Shown here: in pieces, positions 1-11,321 of the stretch
How the letters are laid out: each line of letters begins with the position of its first letter
Numbering within the stretch: the stretch's first letter is position 1
Source: Anoplopoma fimbria
Taxonomy: Eukaryota; Chordata; Actinopteri; Perciformes; Anoplopomatidae
Direction of reading: 5' to 3'
Assembly (NCBI RefSeq): GCF_027596085.1
Contig: NC_072458.1
Span: forward strand, 21,187,814-21,251,813
DNA: 64,000 nt
Program-made: the position numbers and the translations under genes
Notes under the pieces: generated by a model
The model's input: only the letters and a program-made list of their open reading frames with translations
Database searches by the model: none
Told to the model about the DNA's origin: nothing

Positions 1-2406
1 TTGTCCCTTCTTGAATGAAATAAACACAAATAATAGTGTGAGAATGTTGAACATCTGATTACAAAACCATGGATGTTAATGTGCCGCTCTTACAGCCTCC
101 ATACTATTTTGGGACCTCGCTTCAAGGATTTGCTCCAATGCTCTGAGCAGGTAAATAAAAAAAAAAGGAGTATTTATTTACGGACCCGTGCATGTTGGAA
201 CATGTTGGATAAGGGAAAGGACATTCACCACATTGTTGCAGCAAACATTATATGTTGTATCTGTTAGATTTCCTTTCAAAAACAGCTCCAGAACAAAAGT
301 ATACAAAAGTGTAAAAGGCAGTCCTTGGGCCATTTTTTGTTGTTGTTATTAATACATGCATTAAATTGTCTGAAATCACAGTTTGGTTGATCATTATTCA
401 CAAATATCCAGCTGCAAGCTGAGCAAAGAGAATTCAGAACCACAGTCAGCGACACATAGGCTCACTGCATTGAGCACATGTGACCACTAGAGGATGGTAC
501 AGCTTTGTGTGAGTGGACGTTCCAGTCTGAAACCTCAAACTGCAGCATATCACATTGCTCCAAAACATATTCTATATATAACTATATGTGAGAAGAATTC
601 AATATTTTTTTTTTTGTTTGTAAAAACAAAACAGGTCTTCATCTGTGGAGTTTCAATCTTTCTCTAAATTATAGTAGACAGACTTTAAAATCTTTGGTCT
701 GGCTAATACAATTATTGTAATATAATCAACTGATTTGTGACATAATTTCAAGTTACAAAGACTATTATTTAATGAAAACAACAAAAACAAAAAAACAGAA
801 TTCATGAAGCACCAATAATCGAAAGTTCGCACTGTGGGAAACAAATATACAACTTTGTCACCACGAGACATGCAAATAACAAAGAAATCAAAGAAAGAAA
901 TGAACAAAAAGAAGTTGAGGTAAATTCTGTAATTGTTTTAAGAAAATCTTTATTTGGCTGTTGCATGTTAACTTTGGTGCACAGTGATAAAAAGTCACAT
1001 GACTACAGTATCTATTATCCATTCAGGTCATCTGATGGCTGATCTGAGTGCAGCACCATGTGCATTAAACAGCGGTGGTCACACCGGTTCAGCAGAGGAA
1101 GACACGGGATATGATCCACAGTTGAACTTTACATGATATAGAATTATGATCAGAAATAAATTGCATAGATGTGATAAACAATATTCTGTCAGACATCAGG
1201 ATAAGTTAAAGTCATTAATAAAAAAAAAATATCCTTCAGTTTGCAAAACTCTCTTAGCACAATGTCAACCTACTGTATGAGTGATATTCACCACTTCTAC
1301 CATTAAGGCCACTTTACATTGCATTTTTAAATTGTATCATTGGGACATTATAAATGTGTAACCAGATATGTTGAGCTGTATTTATATGAACAAATAATTT
1401 ACATTTAATCAGCAGTTGTAACCATTTCAATGGCTTTTATCATTGGTTAGTACATTGTTCAAAACTAGATTTTCTTCCAATAATGTCTCATTTTAAGTGC
1501 CACTATTTCATTTTAAGTGAGCTTTTATTGTGTTCAGATCTTAGTGATTTTTTTTTTTTTAAATCATCTGTGTATAAAATTACTCTAAATTCACTCTATG
1601 CAACACTTATTTTGAAGAATAAAACCCTTGTAGAAATGACGTGATTAGTGTGTTTTGGCTTCAGAGTGGAGCTGAAGAACAGTTTAAGTAGGAGCTCAGC
1701 TCAACTGTGTTCTTAGCTCTGCTGTCAACAACTTGGTTGCTAACACTTTGGTGGAAACATTTTAATATTTCCTTCCTCCCATGACGAGAGTCTCTGTAGA
1801 ACAATAAAGTCTTGACGTTGCATGTCCCTGGACACACATCCAGCTAATGTACTCTTATGCACATGCACATCTTCAGTTTGTGGCAGTGAAAGTGGAGAAG
1901 ACCATGTGGTTTCAAGACAGGATTATTGAATGAGGTAGTGAATGCATTCAATATGTTTGTTATTCATTGAGTGTAAAAACAGGAATATTTTGGTTAGAAA
2001 ACATTAAATATAAAGAAAACCATGTTTGTTCACAGTAAATCTCTACAGGGTAGAGCTGTAATTTGATTGAACATGCTCTGAAAAAAAAAGAAAAACAAAC
2101 GTTTTCTGTCATCATAATCAAAATGTTACAACAACAAATGTTTCAAGGCTACTTAACCTGTGATTCGTGTTGGATAGACACAGATTATATTAGCAGCATG
2201 GTTGCACCTTGGAAATCACACACATTTGGCTAAACTTTAAAGTGATCAAGTCGTAAGAAATAAACTGAAGACACCTTGATGAGCGTGTGCAACTTTGTGG
2301 TCGCCACCAAAGTGACATCACTGTTGGCGAATCAACGGGAAGCCCTCAGTTTTTGGCCGTTACATGACGAGAGCTCATGTAACCGATAAGCAAAAGGGGG
2401 GGGCTG
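1..2406. other. AT-rich intergenic sequence, no gene recognised
   Basis: I see no supportable coding exon here. A short stretch near 92-150 is open on the plus strand, lies between AG and GT dinucleotides and contains the string GPRFKDLL, which faintly recalls hAT/ZBED transposase C-termini. It is too short to call. The part next to 2407 should hold the 3' untranslated region of the minus-strand hsbp1 gene, but I found no decisive polyadenylation signal. Confidence 0.5.
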
Positions 2407-4014
2407 TTACTTGGAAGCGGCCTGCTCCTCCATGCCGGCCTGAGTCATGAGCTCAGACACGTTCTTCTCAAGGTCATCGATGCGGGTTCCCATCTCATCG
2501 AGTGTGGAAGTGAAGGAAAAACCTGACAGGAACTGTTCAACCACACAATACAATTTACACATCATTTTAACAGAAGCACAAGGTGCAAATCATAAAATGA
2601 ATCATGGTGTTATTAATAACAACTGCACTCTTTCTGATTAAGTCAAAACTAAATTTCATTGCATTTGACGAATGTAAAGCTAACATACAATAACAAAATA
2701 TACAGAATGAAGTTTCCCTGAAATTCATATGAACTAGGTTGAGATTTTGTGATGTATTTGATAGTCAACTCCTGTTAAACTAAGTTTTAACGTCCCCCAG
2801 TAGCCATGCATGTTATTTTTATTTTGCTCTCAGGTGTGTTTTAGCCAAAGCTAATGAATGAAGGCTGATATACATGAGGACGTTTTTAAATAGAGAGCAT
2901 TTTGAATTGTCATTTATTGAAGATGTTTTTAATAATTATAGAATTTTAAGGTAGTTTAAAATTCTCATTCTGTAACGTAGGCGACTATGACACCCCCACC
3001 CCCTGCGGACTCCTCAGTGAAACGAATCAATCATCCTCATGTTTTATTAACGAGCACCAGCTAGTGAGCTTTGCAGTGCAGTGCAGATCAGATTATGTGT
3101 TGAACCCCCATGATATGAAACATTACATCTCCTCTTTTATCTAATTTATCTTATTTTTCATTCACAAACCTAACTTTAAAATAATGAGGCAATCATTCAT
3201 TTAAAAAATAAAATAAAATCTAAATTGAGCAGATACCGCATCAGACATAAAACATTTACACAGACAATAAAATATTAATCATAATAATTATTTGAGCAGA
3301 TTATATCATAAAAAAACATACAGCATACATGAAACAAAGTAAAGTGTTCTTTAAGTTATAGGGTAAGACCATTTAAATAAATATGAAGAGCTCTTTGACA
3401 TAAGGGCTGCTGGGGGACTATCAAATACATCACAAAATATCAACCTAGTTCATATGAATTTCAGGGAAACTTCATTCTGTATATTGTTATTGTATTTAAG
3501 ATTTACATTCGTCAAATGCAATGAAATTATATTTGGATATCATTCATTTTAAAGACTTTATATATAGTTTTATTATAGCACATGAAGCTGGGTGGGATAT
3601 TTAGAAAATGATATATTAGTTCTGATTTAACTAAAAGAAATAGCGCCCCCATCGGTGGTTAGTGTTAAGTGAAGTTAACAAAGTGTTAATAGGAACCATT
3701 CAAAAAAAAAAAAAAAAAAGAAAAAGGATATGTTTGGTCTCCAGCTGCTCCGACATTGTCTGAAACCTTCCCTGGACTCCCTGCATCGTTTTCTCCATCT
3801 AAAGGGGAAGAGAATGTAAACAGAAAACAGCTGAGAAAGAATGAATGTAAACAGAAAACAGCTGAGAAAGAATGAATGTAAACAGAAAACAGCTGAGAAA
3901 GAATGAATGTAAACAGAAAACAGCTGAGAAACTTACCACCGCTGTCATGTCTGTGTTTGACATGGTTTCTCTACCAGAACTCTTATCTTTCGATGGATTC
4001 TCAATCTCGGCCAT
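2407..4014 (-). CDS. hsbp1: Heat shock factor-binding protein 1 (three exons)
   Basis: Exons on the minus strand: 4014-3937, 3798-3732 and 2501-2407. Spliced, they give a 79-residue protein, close to the usual length of about 76. HSBP1 is a small nuclear coiled-coil protein that binds the HSF1 trimerisation region and dampens the heat-shock response. The family signature is clear: the heptad-repeat core GVQGRFQTMSEQ (exon 2) followed by DEMGTRIDDLEKNVSELMTQAG (exon 3, split here only by quotation length). The start MAEIENPS was chosen because it gives the usual acidic N-terminus; an in-frame ATG four codons upstream is possible. Intron 1 is GT-AG (3799-3936). Intron 2 (2502-3731) has no usable GT-AG pair. 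It starts ATATCCTT and ends AC, which fits a U12-type AT-AC intron, and splicing there restores the conserved frame exactly. Which teleost paralogue this is cannot be told. Confidence 0.9.
2502..3731 (-). other. U12-type AT-AC intron of hsbp1
   Basis: Read on the minus strand, the donor is CAAAC|ATATCCTTTT, a full match to the U12 AT-type 5' splice consensus. The 3' end is TTTTCCTTCACTTCCACAC|TC, with a TTCCTTCAC branch-like motif whose A lies about 9-10 nt before the terminal AC. No GT-AG alternative joins the two exons in the family reading frame. Confidence 0.85.
2652..3528. repeat. Inverted repeat inside hsbp1 intron 2
   Basis: The arm at 2652-2805 is nearly the reverse complement of 3405-3528. 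A roughly 25-nt extra stretch interrupts the left arm near 2768-2792. The spacer is about 600 bp. It may be the termini of a non-autonomous DNA transposon. In the pre-mRNA it would form a long hairpin. I see no transposase. Confidence 0.8.
3808..3932. repeat. 31-bp minisatellite filling hsbp1 intron 1
   Basis: About four near-perfect copies of a 31-bp unit containing AAACAGAAAACAGCTGAGAAA. The whole intron is only 138 bp, so the array makes up almost all of it. Confidence 0.95.
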
Positions 4015-4272
4015 AATGTTGTTCATCTCCTTAAACTGGGGTTGTGAAAATGATTGTAAAGAAAACACACACTCATCAGTTTGTCCTCAGAAACGAGAGC
4101 AGTGACTCCCATAACTTTGTGTTCTTCATTTCAAAATAAAGGTCAATTGAGGAAAACAGCCACATGAGAGTTAATAAAGACATAGTAGATATAACATTAT
4201 GAAAATGCATAAGAGTGTTCAATGCTGAAGTAATAAAGAGTTGTGCCTCCCATCAAAAAATCCATATATATA

Positions 4273-4503
4273 CAGTACCAGTCAAAAGTTTGGACACACC
4301 TTCTCCTTCAATGGTTTTTCATTATTTCTTTATTTTTGTTTCTACATTGTAGATTAATATTGAAGACATCCAAACTATGAAGGAACACATATGGAATTAT
4401 GTGGTAAACAAACAAATGCTCAACAAACCAGAATATGTTTTATATTTTACATTCTTCAAAGTAGTTGAATGAGAAGGTGTGTCCAAACTTTTGACTGGTA
4501 CTG
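4273..4503. mobile_element. Tc1/mariner-type MITE
   Basis: Terminal inverted repeats begin CAGTACCAGTCAAAAGTTTG and end with its reverse complement. The element is flanked by TA on both sides, the Tc1/mariner target duplication. At 231 bp it has no coding capacity. It lies upstream of hsbp1. Confidence 0.9.
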
Positions 4504-6145
4504 TACATCTATATATAATACATGGATTGTCAGACAAGGATCAGATGAGTTGTATGTCGTTGTATATTTATTTTCTACAGTAAATATGTATTGTCTAAGG
4601 CTTCAAAACAGAAAGACAAAAGTCATTACCAAGCTTACAACTTAGAAGTATGTCATACTGTGACAAATTCCAAAGGAAAATGGGATCTCGATCTATAAAA
4701 ATCAAATTTTGGTGTAAAGATTTCACATTTCAGTCTGAATCTGTGGTTGGTTACTTTATTACTGGGGTACATTTTGGGTGACATTGTGAATTTGATCTTA
4801 TTTTATGGCTGGGAAACTTGTCTACAATCCAAACTTGTGAAGTAACCTTCAACAAGACATGGCAGTGATTATATTAAATAGTTTGGGCATGTTTGATCCC
4901 CCTCGAGGGACAAACACTTTTATTGTGACGGTACATTTACTTCACTTCCGATCCCATGCTTACTTAGTGTGACCAGCTTGACTTTGGCATCTGTAATGGT
5001 ATGTGTGCATTGGTGCATGTGGGCAGGGCGTTTTCATTAACTCTTTGTAGACTCATCCTGTCAAGCAGGTCCCTGTGTGTTTGATGTACAGTAGGAACTA
5101 TTCCCTCTCCACTCACTGAGCTTTGGTTTTTATATAAGAGATAATCCTGGATATGAGTGACACATGCAGGGTGAGACTGTCTGCTGTTACATAACTTTCA
5201 TTAAATGTTAATAAATCTGCATAATCTGGATTTTGTGTAAGTGACAGTCCCTCCTGCTGAATATGTTAAATTAAAATAGTGTGACTGGTGTGGTGCGCAC
5301 AGCAATACGTCAACTAAAATTAAACAGGTTACATTTCGTAGTAATTTGTTTCTGCACTATACTTTTGCTCTGGTTTATGCTTTAAGATGCTTGTTTAAGA
5401 AAGGAGATGCACTTATGACTTCTGGTGACTAGTAGTTCTCTTGAATACCTATGTTGAATACAAGTCGCTTTGGATAAAAGCGTCTGCTAAATGACTGTAA
5501 TGTAATGTAATGTAATGTAATATTTAAGAAGATGCGGCTCTACCGACAGGGCAAAACACAGGCAGAGTGAGATTATCCACTCTCCTTTAGTTCCCAAATG
5601 GATGTTTCTCCTCAATACAATATTTATTTCCTGCAGCAGGGCCGGTTTTACTCAATTTGGGGGCTGGAAAAACACAGCTATGCAAAGGGGCGCACCAAGG
5701 ATTTTGGGCCCCATGAAAAGATATCACATTGGGCCCCAATGTAACCGCATCATCAGAACCCATATTGTACTCTTTTGTAGTCCAACACTTATAGTATGAT
5801 ATTTACTGACAGTGAGCTATGAAAATGTGTGAAACACTGTGCAGAGACGCAACATTCTGCACACAGTTAAATTCATAGGCTCTCTGAATGCTTTTACTTT
5901 TTGCCAGATGTAAGACAAGAAAAATAAACGGTTAGTATTAATTGTACATTGTAAATAAAGTATTATATTATTGATGATATAGGTTAATACATTTCTATTT
6001 AATAAATTAGTGTTGCCTTTAGCTAAGGGGATTTCTGGCAGATGCAAACTTCTCCCATGTCTGCTCAAAATCTTTAACCATTTTAGCATAAACACATTTT
6101 GGTATGATATTAATCTTAATACTGACATTCAGGCGGCTCAGAGGG
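4504..6145. other. Intergenic sequence with a SINE/LINE-type tail
   Basis: No gene seen. Near 5462-5524 is the common teleost retroposon tail (AGTCGCTTTGGATAAAAGCG) followed by a short ATGTA-type pentamer run, probably a truncated SINE or LINE 3' end. The stretch 5640-5760 is GGGCCCC-rich and looks like old repeat sequence that I cannot classify. Confidence 0.5.
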
Positions 6146-6865
6146 ATTTTTTTTTTCTTTCCAAACATCATATTCATAAATATAAATGAATAAAAACAAA
6201 ACCACCCTTAATTCATTTTAAAATAAATTATAATTAGTACATACTAGTGTGACTGCATGCTATTCAAAAGCAACTTAAACTAATTTCCTTTTTAAATATT
6301 TCCTCCCCTATTCTGTTTATTAATTTGTTAATTTAAGGATTAAAAAAAAAAGAAACAGATGTGAAACAATGAGAGCATCAAACCACTGAGCTGTTTATGA
6401 GAGACTAAAATGTATTTATTTTGAAATATACAATAAGGGAGCAATCAGTCTATTGGTTAGTTGCTGTGTTGTGGTGGATGTTGCTGCAATAAATGCCACT
6501 TTTACAATAAGACATCAATTTAAGTCTTGAATTATTATGCATGCATCAAACCACTGAGCTGTTTATAAGAGACTAAAATGTATTTATTTTGAAATATACA
6601 ATATATAATACTGACATTCTGACATTCTTTTTTTCTTTCCAAACATCATATTCATAAACATAAATGAATAAAAACAAAACCACCCTTAATTCATTTTAAA
6701 ATAAATTAGTATTAGTACATACTAGTGTGACTTCATGCTATTCAAAAGCAACTTAAACTAATTTCCTTTTTAAATATTTAAATATATATATTTTTAATTT
6801 TGATAATTAATTTGTTAATTTAAGGATAAAAAAAAACAAAAAACAGATGTGAAACAATGAGAGCA
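6146..6865. repeat. Tandem duplication of about 478 bp upstream of tert
   Basis: Sequence at about 6146-6375 recurs at about 6622-6865 with small indels, including the run CCAAACATCATATTCATAAA and the later AACAGATGTGAAACAATGAG. It lies immediately upstream of the tert promoter region. Confidence 0.85.
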
Positions 6866-8190
6866 ACAATGTTTCAAATCTATTCATGAAAAAAAGACAA
6901 CATCCCTTTACTTGTTGGCTATTGGTCAACTGTAAATTCGCCTTTTGAGTAAGGGGCGATCTGATTGGACGCTTAAAGCAAACTGATCTCTCATTGGCTG
7001 AGGACCACGTGGTCTCTTAAAACTGCAAAATCAAAGCTGAACGCATGCTTGGATTCACAACACAAGGACACTTTTGCTTTCAGTATGTCCACGACTGATT
7101 TGTCCCGCACGCTGGCCCTGCTCAGGTCTCTGTATGTGCACACACAGACTCTGGAGGAGTTTGCAGACAGCATCGTGTTCAGAGAAGGACAGAGAGCGGT
7201 GCTCACTGAGCAGACAGACACGCACCGCTTCAGGTGCTTCATCAGCAGTGTGCTTGTGTGCTTTGACAAGGAGCTGCAACAAGTGCCAAGCTGCAACCAG
7301 GTATCAGTCCCCTGCTTCTGCAGTGATCTACAAAGAAAATGCATTTTATTTTGAAATGCACAATCAGGGAGCAATCAGTATATGGGTTAGTTGCTGTGTT
7401 GTGGTGGATGTTGCTGCAATAAATGCCACTTTTACAATAAGACATTAATTTAAGTCTTGAATTATTATGCATGCATCAAACCACTGAGCTGTTTATAAGA
7501 GACTAAAATGTATTTTATTTTGAAATATACAATAAGGGAGCAATCATAAGGGAGCAATCAGTATATGGGTTATATTGCTGTGTTGTGGTGGATGTTGCTG
7601 CAATAAATGCCAAATTTACAATAAGATTAAAGTCTTGAATTATTATGCATGCATCAAACCACTGAGCTGTCAGGTTTATAAGAGACTAAAATGTATTTAT
7701 TTTGAAATATACAATAAGGGAGCAATCAGTCTATTGGTTAGTTGCTGTGTTGTGGTGGATGCTCATGTGGTCTGCTCCCAGCAGTGCAATAATAGTTAAA
7801 AAAGTTAAAAATAGTTGAAATAGTTGTTGTTTTTTTTCTCTGTCTGTAAATATAACATTTCAGTTATTGTTGTTTTTTCTACTGTTTTTTTATTTTATTG
7901 CTTATTTATAATACTTGTTTTATTTTATTTTTATTTTTCATTTTTTATTTTTTAGCTTGTCTTCTTCTACTATGTCTCTTGTGTGCACTTTACTCTACGC
8001 TGTTGTAAGCCTGCAAATTTCCCCGCTGCGGGACTAATAAAGGATTATCTTATCTTATCTTATCTTATCTTATTTTATGTTGCTGCAATAAATGCCACTT
8101 TTACAATAAGACATCAATTTAAGTCTTGAATTATTATGCATGCATCAAACCACTGAGCTGTTTATAAGAGACTAAAATGTATTTATTTTA
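6374..8190. repeat. About 165-bp module repeated on both sides of tert exon 1
   Basis: A module running from CATCAAACCACTGAGCTGTT to GCTGCAATAAATGCCA recurs in whole or part near 6374, 6544, 7335-7480, 7475-7640, 7650-7765 and 8078-8190. Two copies lie upstream of tert exon 1 and the others in intron 1, so the promoter and exon 1 sit inside the array. Confidence 0.85.
6920..7084 (+). promoter_or_regulatory. Probable tert proximal promoter (CCAAT boxes, E-box)
   Basis: Three inverted CCAAT motifs (ATTGG at 6921-6925, 6964-6968 and 6993-6997) are followed by a perfect 12-bp palindrome, GACCACGTGGTC (7003-7014). It is centred on a CACGTG E-box 74 bp before the tert ATG. MYC/MAX-type E-boxes are established regulators of mammalian TERT. 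No TATA box is evident. The function here is inferred. Confidence 0.6.
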
Positions 8191-10075
8191 ATGTAAAAAA
8201 AGAACACTTCTTAAGATCCTTTATTAGTCTTGCAGCGGGGAAATTTACAGGATTACAGCAGCATATAGGATAGTGCAAACAAGAGACATAGTAAAAATAA
8301 AAATAAAAAAAACAAGATCAAAATAAGTATTATAAATGAGCAATAAAAGAACAGTAAAGAATCCACAGTAACTGAAATATTATATATACAGACAGAAACT
8401 ATTATAACTATTGTATTGCACAGTGTATTAGTGTCATAAGTGTCACTTATGTTTTGATTCTGATTTTATGTATTTTATTCTCTCCACAGATCTGCACTCT
8501 ACCCGAGCTGCTGGCCTTTGTTCTTAACAGTCTGAAAAGGAAAAGAAAAAAAAACATCTTGGCACACGGCTACAATTTCCTGTACGTGGATCAGGAGGAG
8601 CGGGATGCAGACCACTTCAAATTCCAGGGAGATATAACTCAAAGTGCTGCCTACATCCATGGCAGCGACCTGTGGAAGAAAGTCACGATACGCCTCGGCA
8701 CGGACCTCACACGGTACCTGCTGGAGAGCTGCTCCGTGTTCGTGGCAGTTCCTCCTTCGTGTGTTTTCCAGGTGTGCGGCGCTCCTGTTTATGACAGGGT
8801 GTCCATGACTACTGCCTCCACTGGGTTTTACCTGCAGCCTCGGTCCAGGAAAAATAAAGGTGCTCAGGTCGGAAGGAACCGAGGTGCAGTAACCTTGAAA
8901 AGGAGACAGGAAGCTGGAAATCCTGCTATCAGCAAGACGAGGAAGAGAAGGGATGTAAGAGTGAAGAAGGGGAAGAGAAAGAGAGGAACTGATCAGAAGG
9001 ATGAGGAGGAGATTTTGAATTGTTCAGGAAAGAGGAGACGGGTAGGACAGCAGGAGCCCACACAGGAAATGCAACAGGTTTGCAATGAAACAGCGGAGGA
9101 AGGACAGCCCATGTCTGTGGAACCAACACTATCGATGAAGCCTTTGGAAAATGGCACCACTGGTTCCAAACAGCCTGTTGAAATGCAAACAACTGTAATT
9201 CCCCTGGAGGGAGGACCCAGTTGGAGATCGGGGATTTTCCCTCCTTTGCCTCCCTCGCAGTGTTTTATCCGCACACTGGGCTTCCTGTATGGAGGAAGGG
9301 GGATGCGTGGCTTCCTTCTGAACAGGAAGAAGAAGAGCGCTGCAGGATGCAGGAGGCTACAAGGACAGGATTTGGTACGAACTGTCTTCTTTGAGGGGTC
9401 GGCGTATCTAAACGGGCTGGAGAGGAAGCCAAAGAAACTCCCTCGCCGCTTTTTCAACATGGTCCCCTTGTTCAGTCAGCTGCTGCGTCAACACAGGAGA
9501 TGTCCCTACAGCAGGATACTGCAGAGGATGTGCCCTGTGGTGGAGGAGAGTGATGCACAACAAGGGGAACTAAGCTCCCTCTTGCCTCAACACTGTGCAC
9601 CTCACCGGGTCTACCTGTTCGTCAGGGAGTGCCTCTCCGCTGTGATCCCTCCGGAGCTGTGGGGCTCCGATCACAACAGACTTCAGTTCTTTTTCAGGGT
9701 CAGGAGCTTCCTGTCCAGTGGCAAGTTTGAGCGGCTCTCACTGATGGAACTGATGTGGAAGATGAAGGTGAACGACTGTGATTGGCTGAAGATCAGTAAA
9801 AATGGTAAGATTGTACTAGCACGTGAACTTATTTCTTCTGCTACATGTATTCTGACTGACTTAACTAAACATCTCTCATTTGTAGGCAGAGTCCCGCCTA
9901 GTGAGCTCTCATACAGGACACAGATCCTGGGTCAGCTTCTGGCTTGGCTTCTGGACGGCTACGTCGTAGGCCTGGTCCGAGCCTGCTTCTATGTCACTGA
10001 GAGCATGGGTCAGAAGAACGCCCTCAGGTTCTACAGACAGGAAGTCTGGGCAAAACTGCAGGACTTAGCCTTCAG

Positions 10076-10171
<96 letters not shown>

Positions 10172-11285
10172 CATCTACTCGTGATGGGCCACGCAAGCTC
10201 ACAAAGCCATTTTTTGTGATTCAGAGGTCACCTCTCCAAGGGTCAGATGGAGGAGTTGACTCCGGCTGAGGTGGCAGCCCTCCCCAAAGCCACGGTCATC
10301 TCCCGCCTTCGCTTCATCCCCAAGACCGATAGCATGAGGCCCATAACACGAGTCGTAGGAGCAGATGCCAAAACGAGGGTACGTCTTGATCATTTTTCTT
10401 ATAAAAATCCATAAGTTGCATGTGCGTGAGTCGGGATGCACTGATACCGATATTGGACTGACGATGACCAAAATAGCTGCATCTGGTGTCTGTGACAATG
10501 TGGCCGATCTATTCAATTCAATTCTATGTTTATATAATATTATAAACTGGAAATTGGATTTCTATTATAAGCTGTAAACAATTTGCAATAAAAAAAATTG
10601 TAATTCCTGTTCATTTTGAAAACTTTTTACCAAGTTGCTGGTGCCTAATTTATTATTTTATTATAAGTAACAATCCAGTAAAAAAAAAACAAGCTCATTA
10701 TCAGGTATCGCTATCCGGAGTGAAAAAGTCACATCAGTTCATCCCTATGCATGTTGGACATTTCTCTTTCCCTGCAGCTCTACCGAGGCCGGCTCCGGGA
10801 CTTGCTGGACATGCTGCAGGCCTGTGTGCGCTCCACTCCATCCCTCCTGGGCTCCACGGTGTGGGGGATGACGGATATCCACAAGGTGTTGCGCTCTCTA
10901 GCTCCGGCCCAGAAGGACCAACCACAACCGCTCTACTTTGTTAAGGTCGGTTATTGTCTGATAGTTTGTTAATTGTACTGGCAGAGACTGACTTTATGTT
11001 TGTGAAGCCTTTTATGCAGTCGTTATCATACATGTCTGTGATGATTTGGCTACAAAAAGCATTATATTGTATTTTTAGCAGAGTTAAAACTGTTCTGTGT
11101 TTTCTGTTCATTTTAGGTGGATGTGAGTGGAGCCTATGAGAGTCTGCCTCATGACAAACTCATTGAAGTGATTGACCAGGCTCTTTCACCTGTCCAGGAT
11201 GAACTCTTCACCATCCGTCGCTATGCCAAGATCTGGACTGATTCCCACGAGGGCCTGAAAAAGTCCTTTGTTAGACAGGTACTGT

Positions 11286-11321
<36 letters not shown>

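Noticed and set aside
92..150. Short exon-like stretch with GPRFKDLL
   Set aside because: Only a faint hAT/ZBED resemblance, no neighbouring exons; too short to call.
7049..7084. N-terminal extension of tert starting upstream of 7085
   Set aside because: The upstream in-frame codon is TTG, not ATG; the first ATG fits the family N-terminus.
8929..9460. Long minus-strand open frames opposite tert exon 2
   Set aside because: Antisense shadows of a coding exon with no domain, splice or start support.
10081..10180. Threonine-histidine repeat protein after tert exon 3
   Set aside because: It is translation of the CA microsatellite in intron 3.
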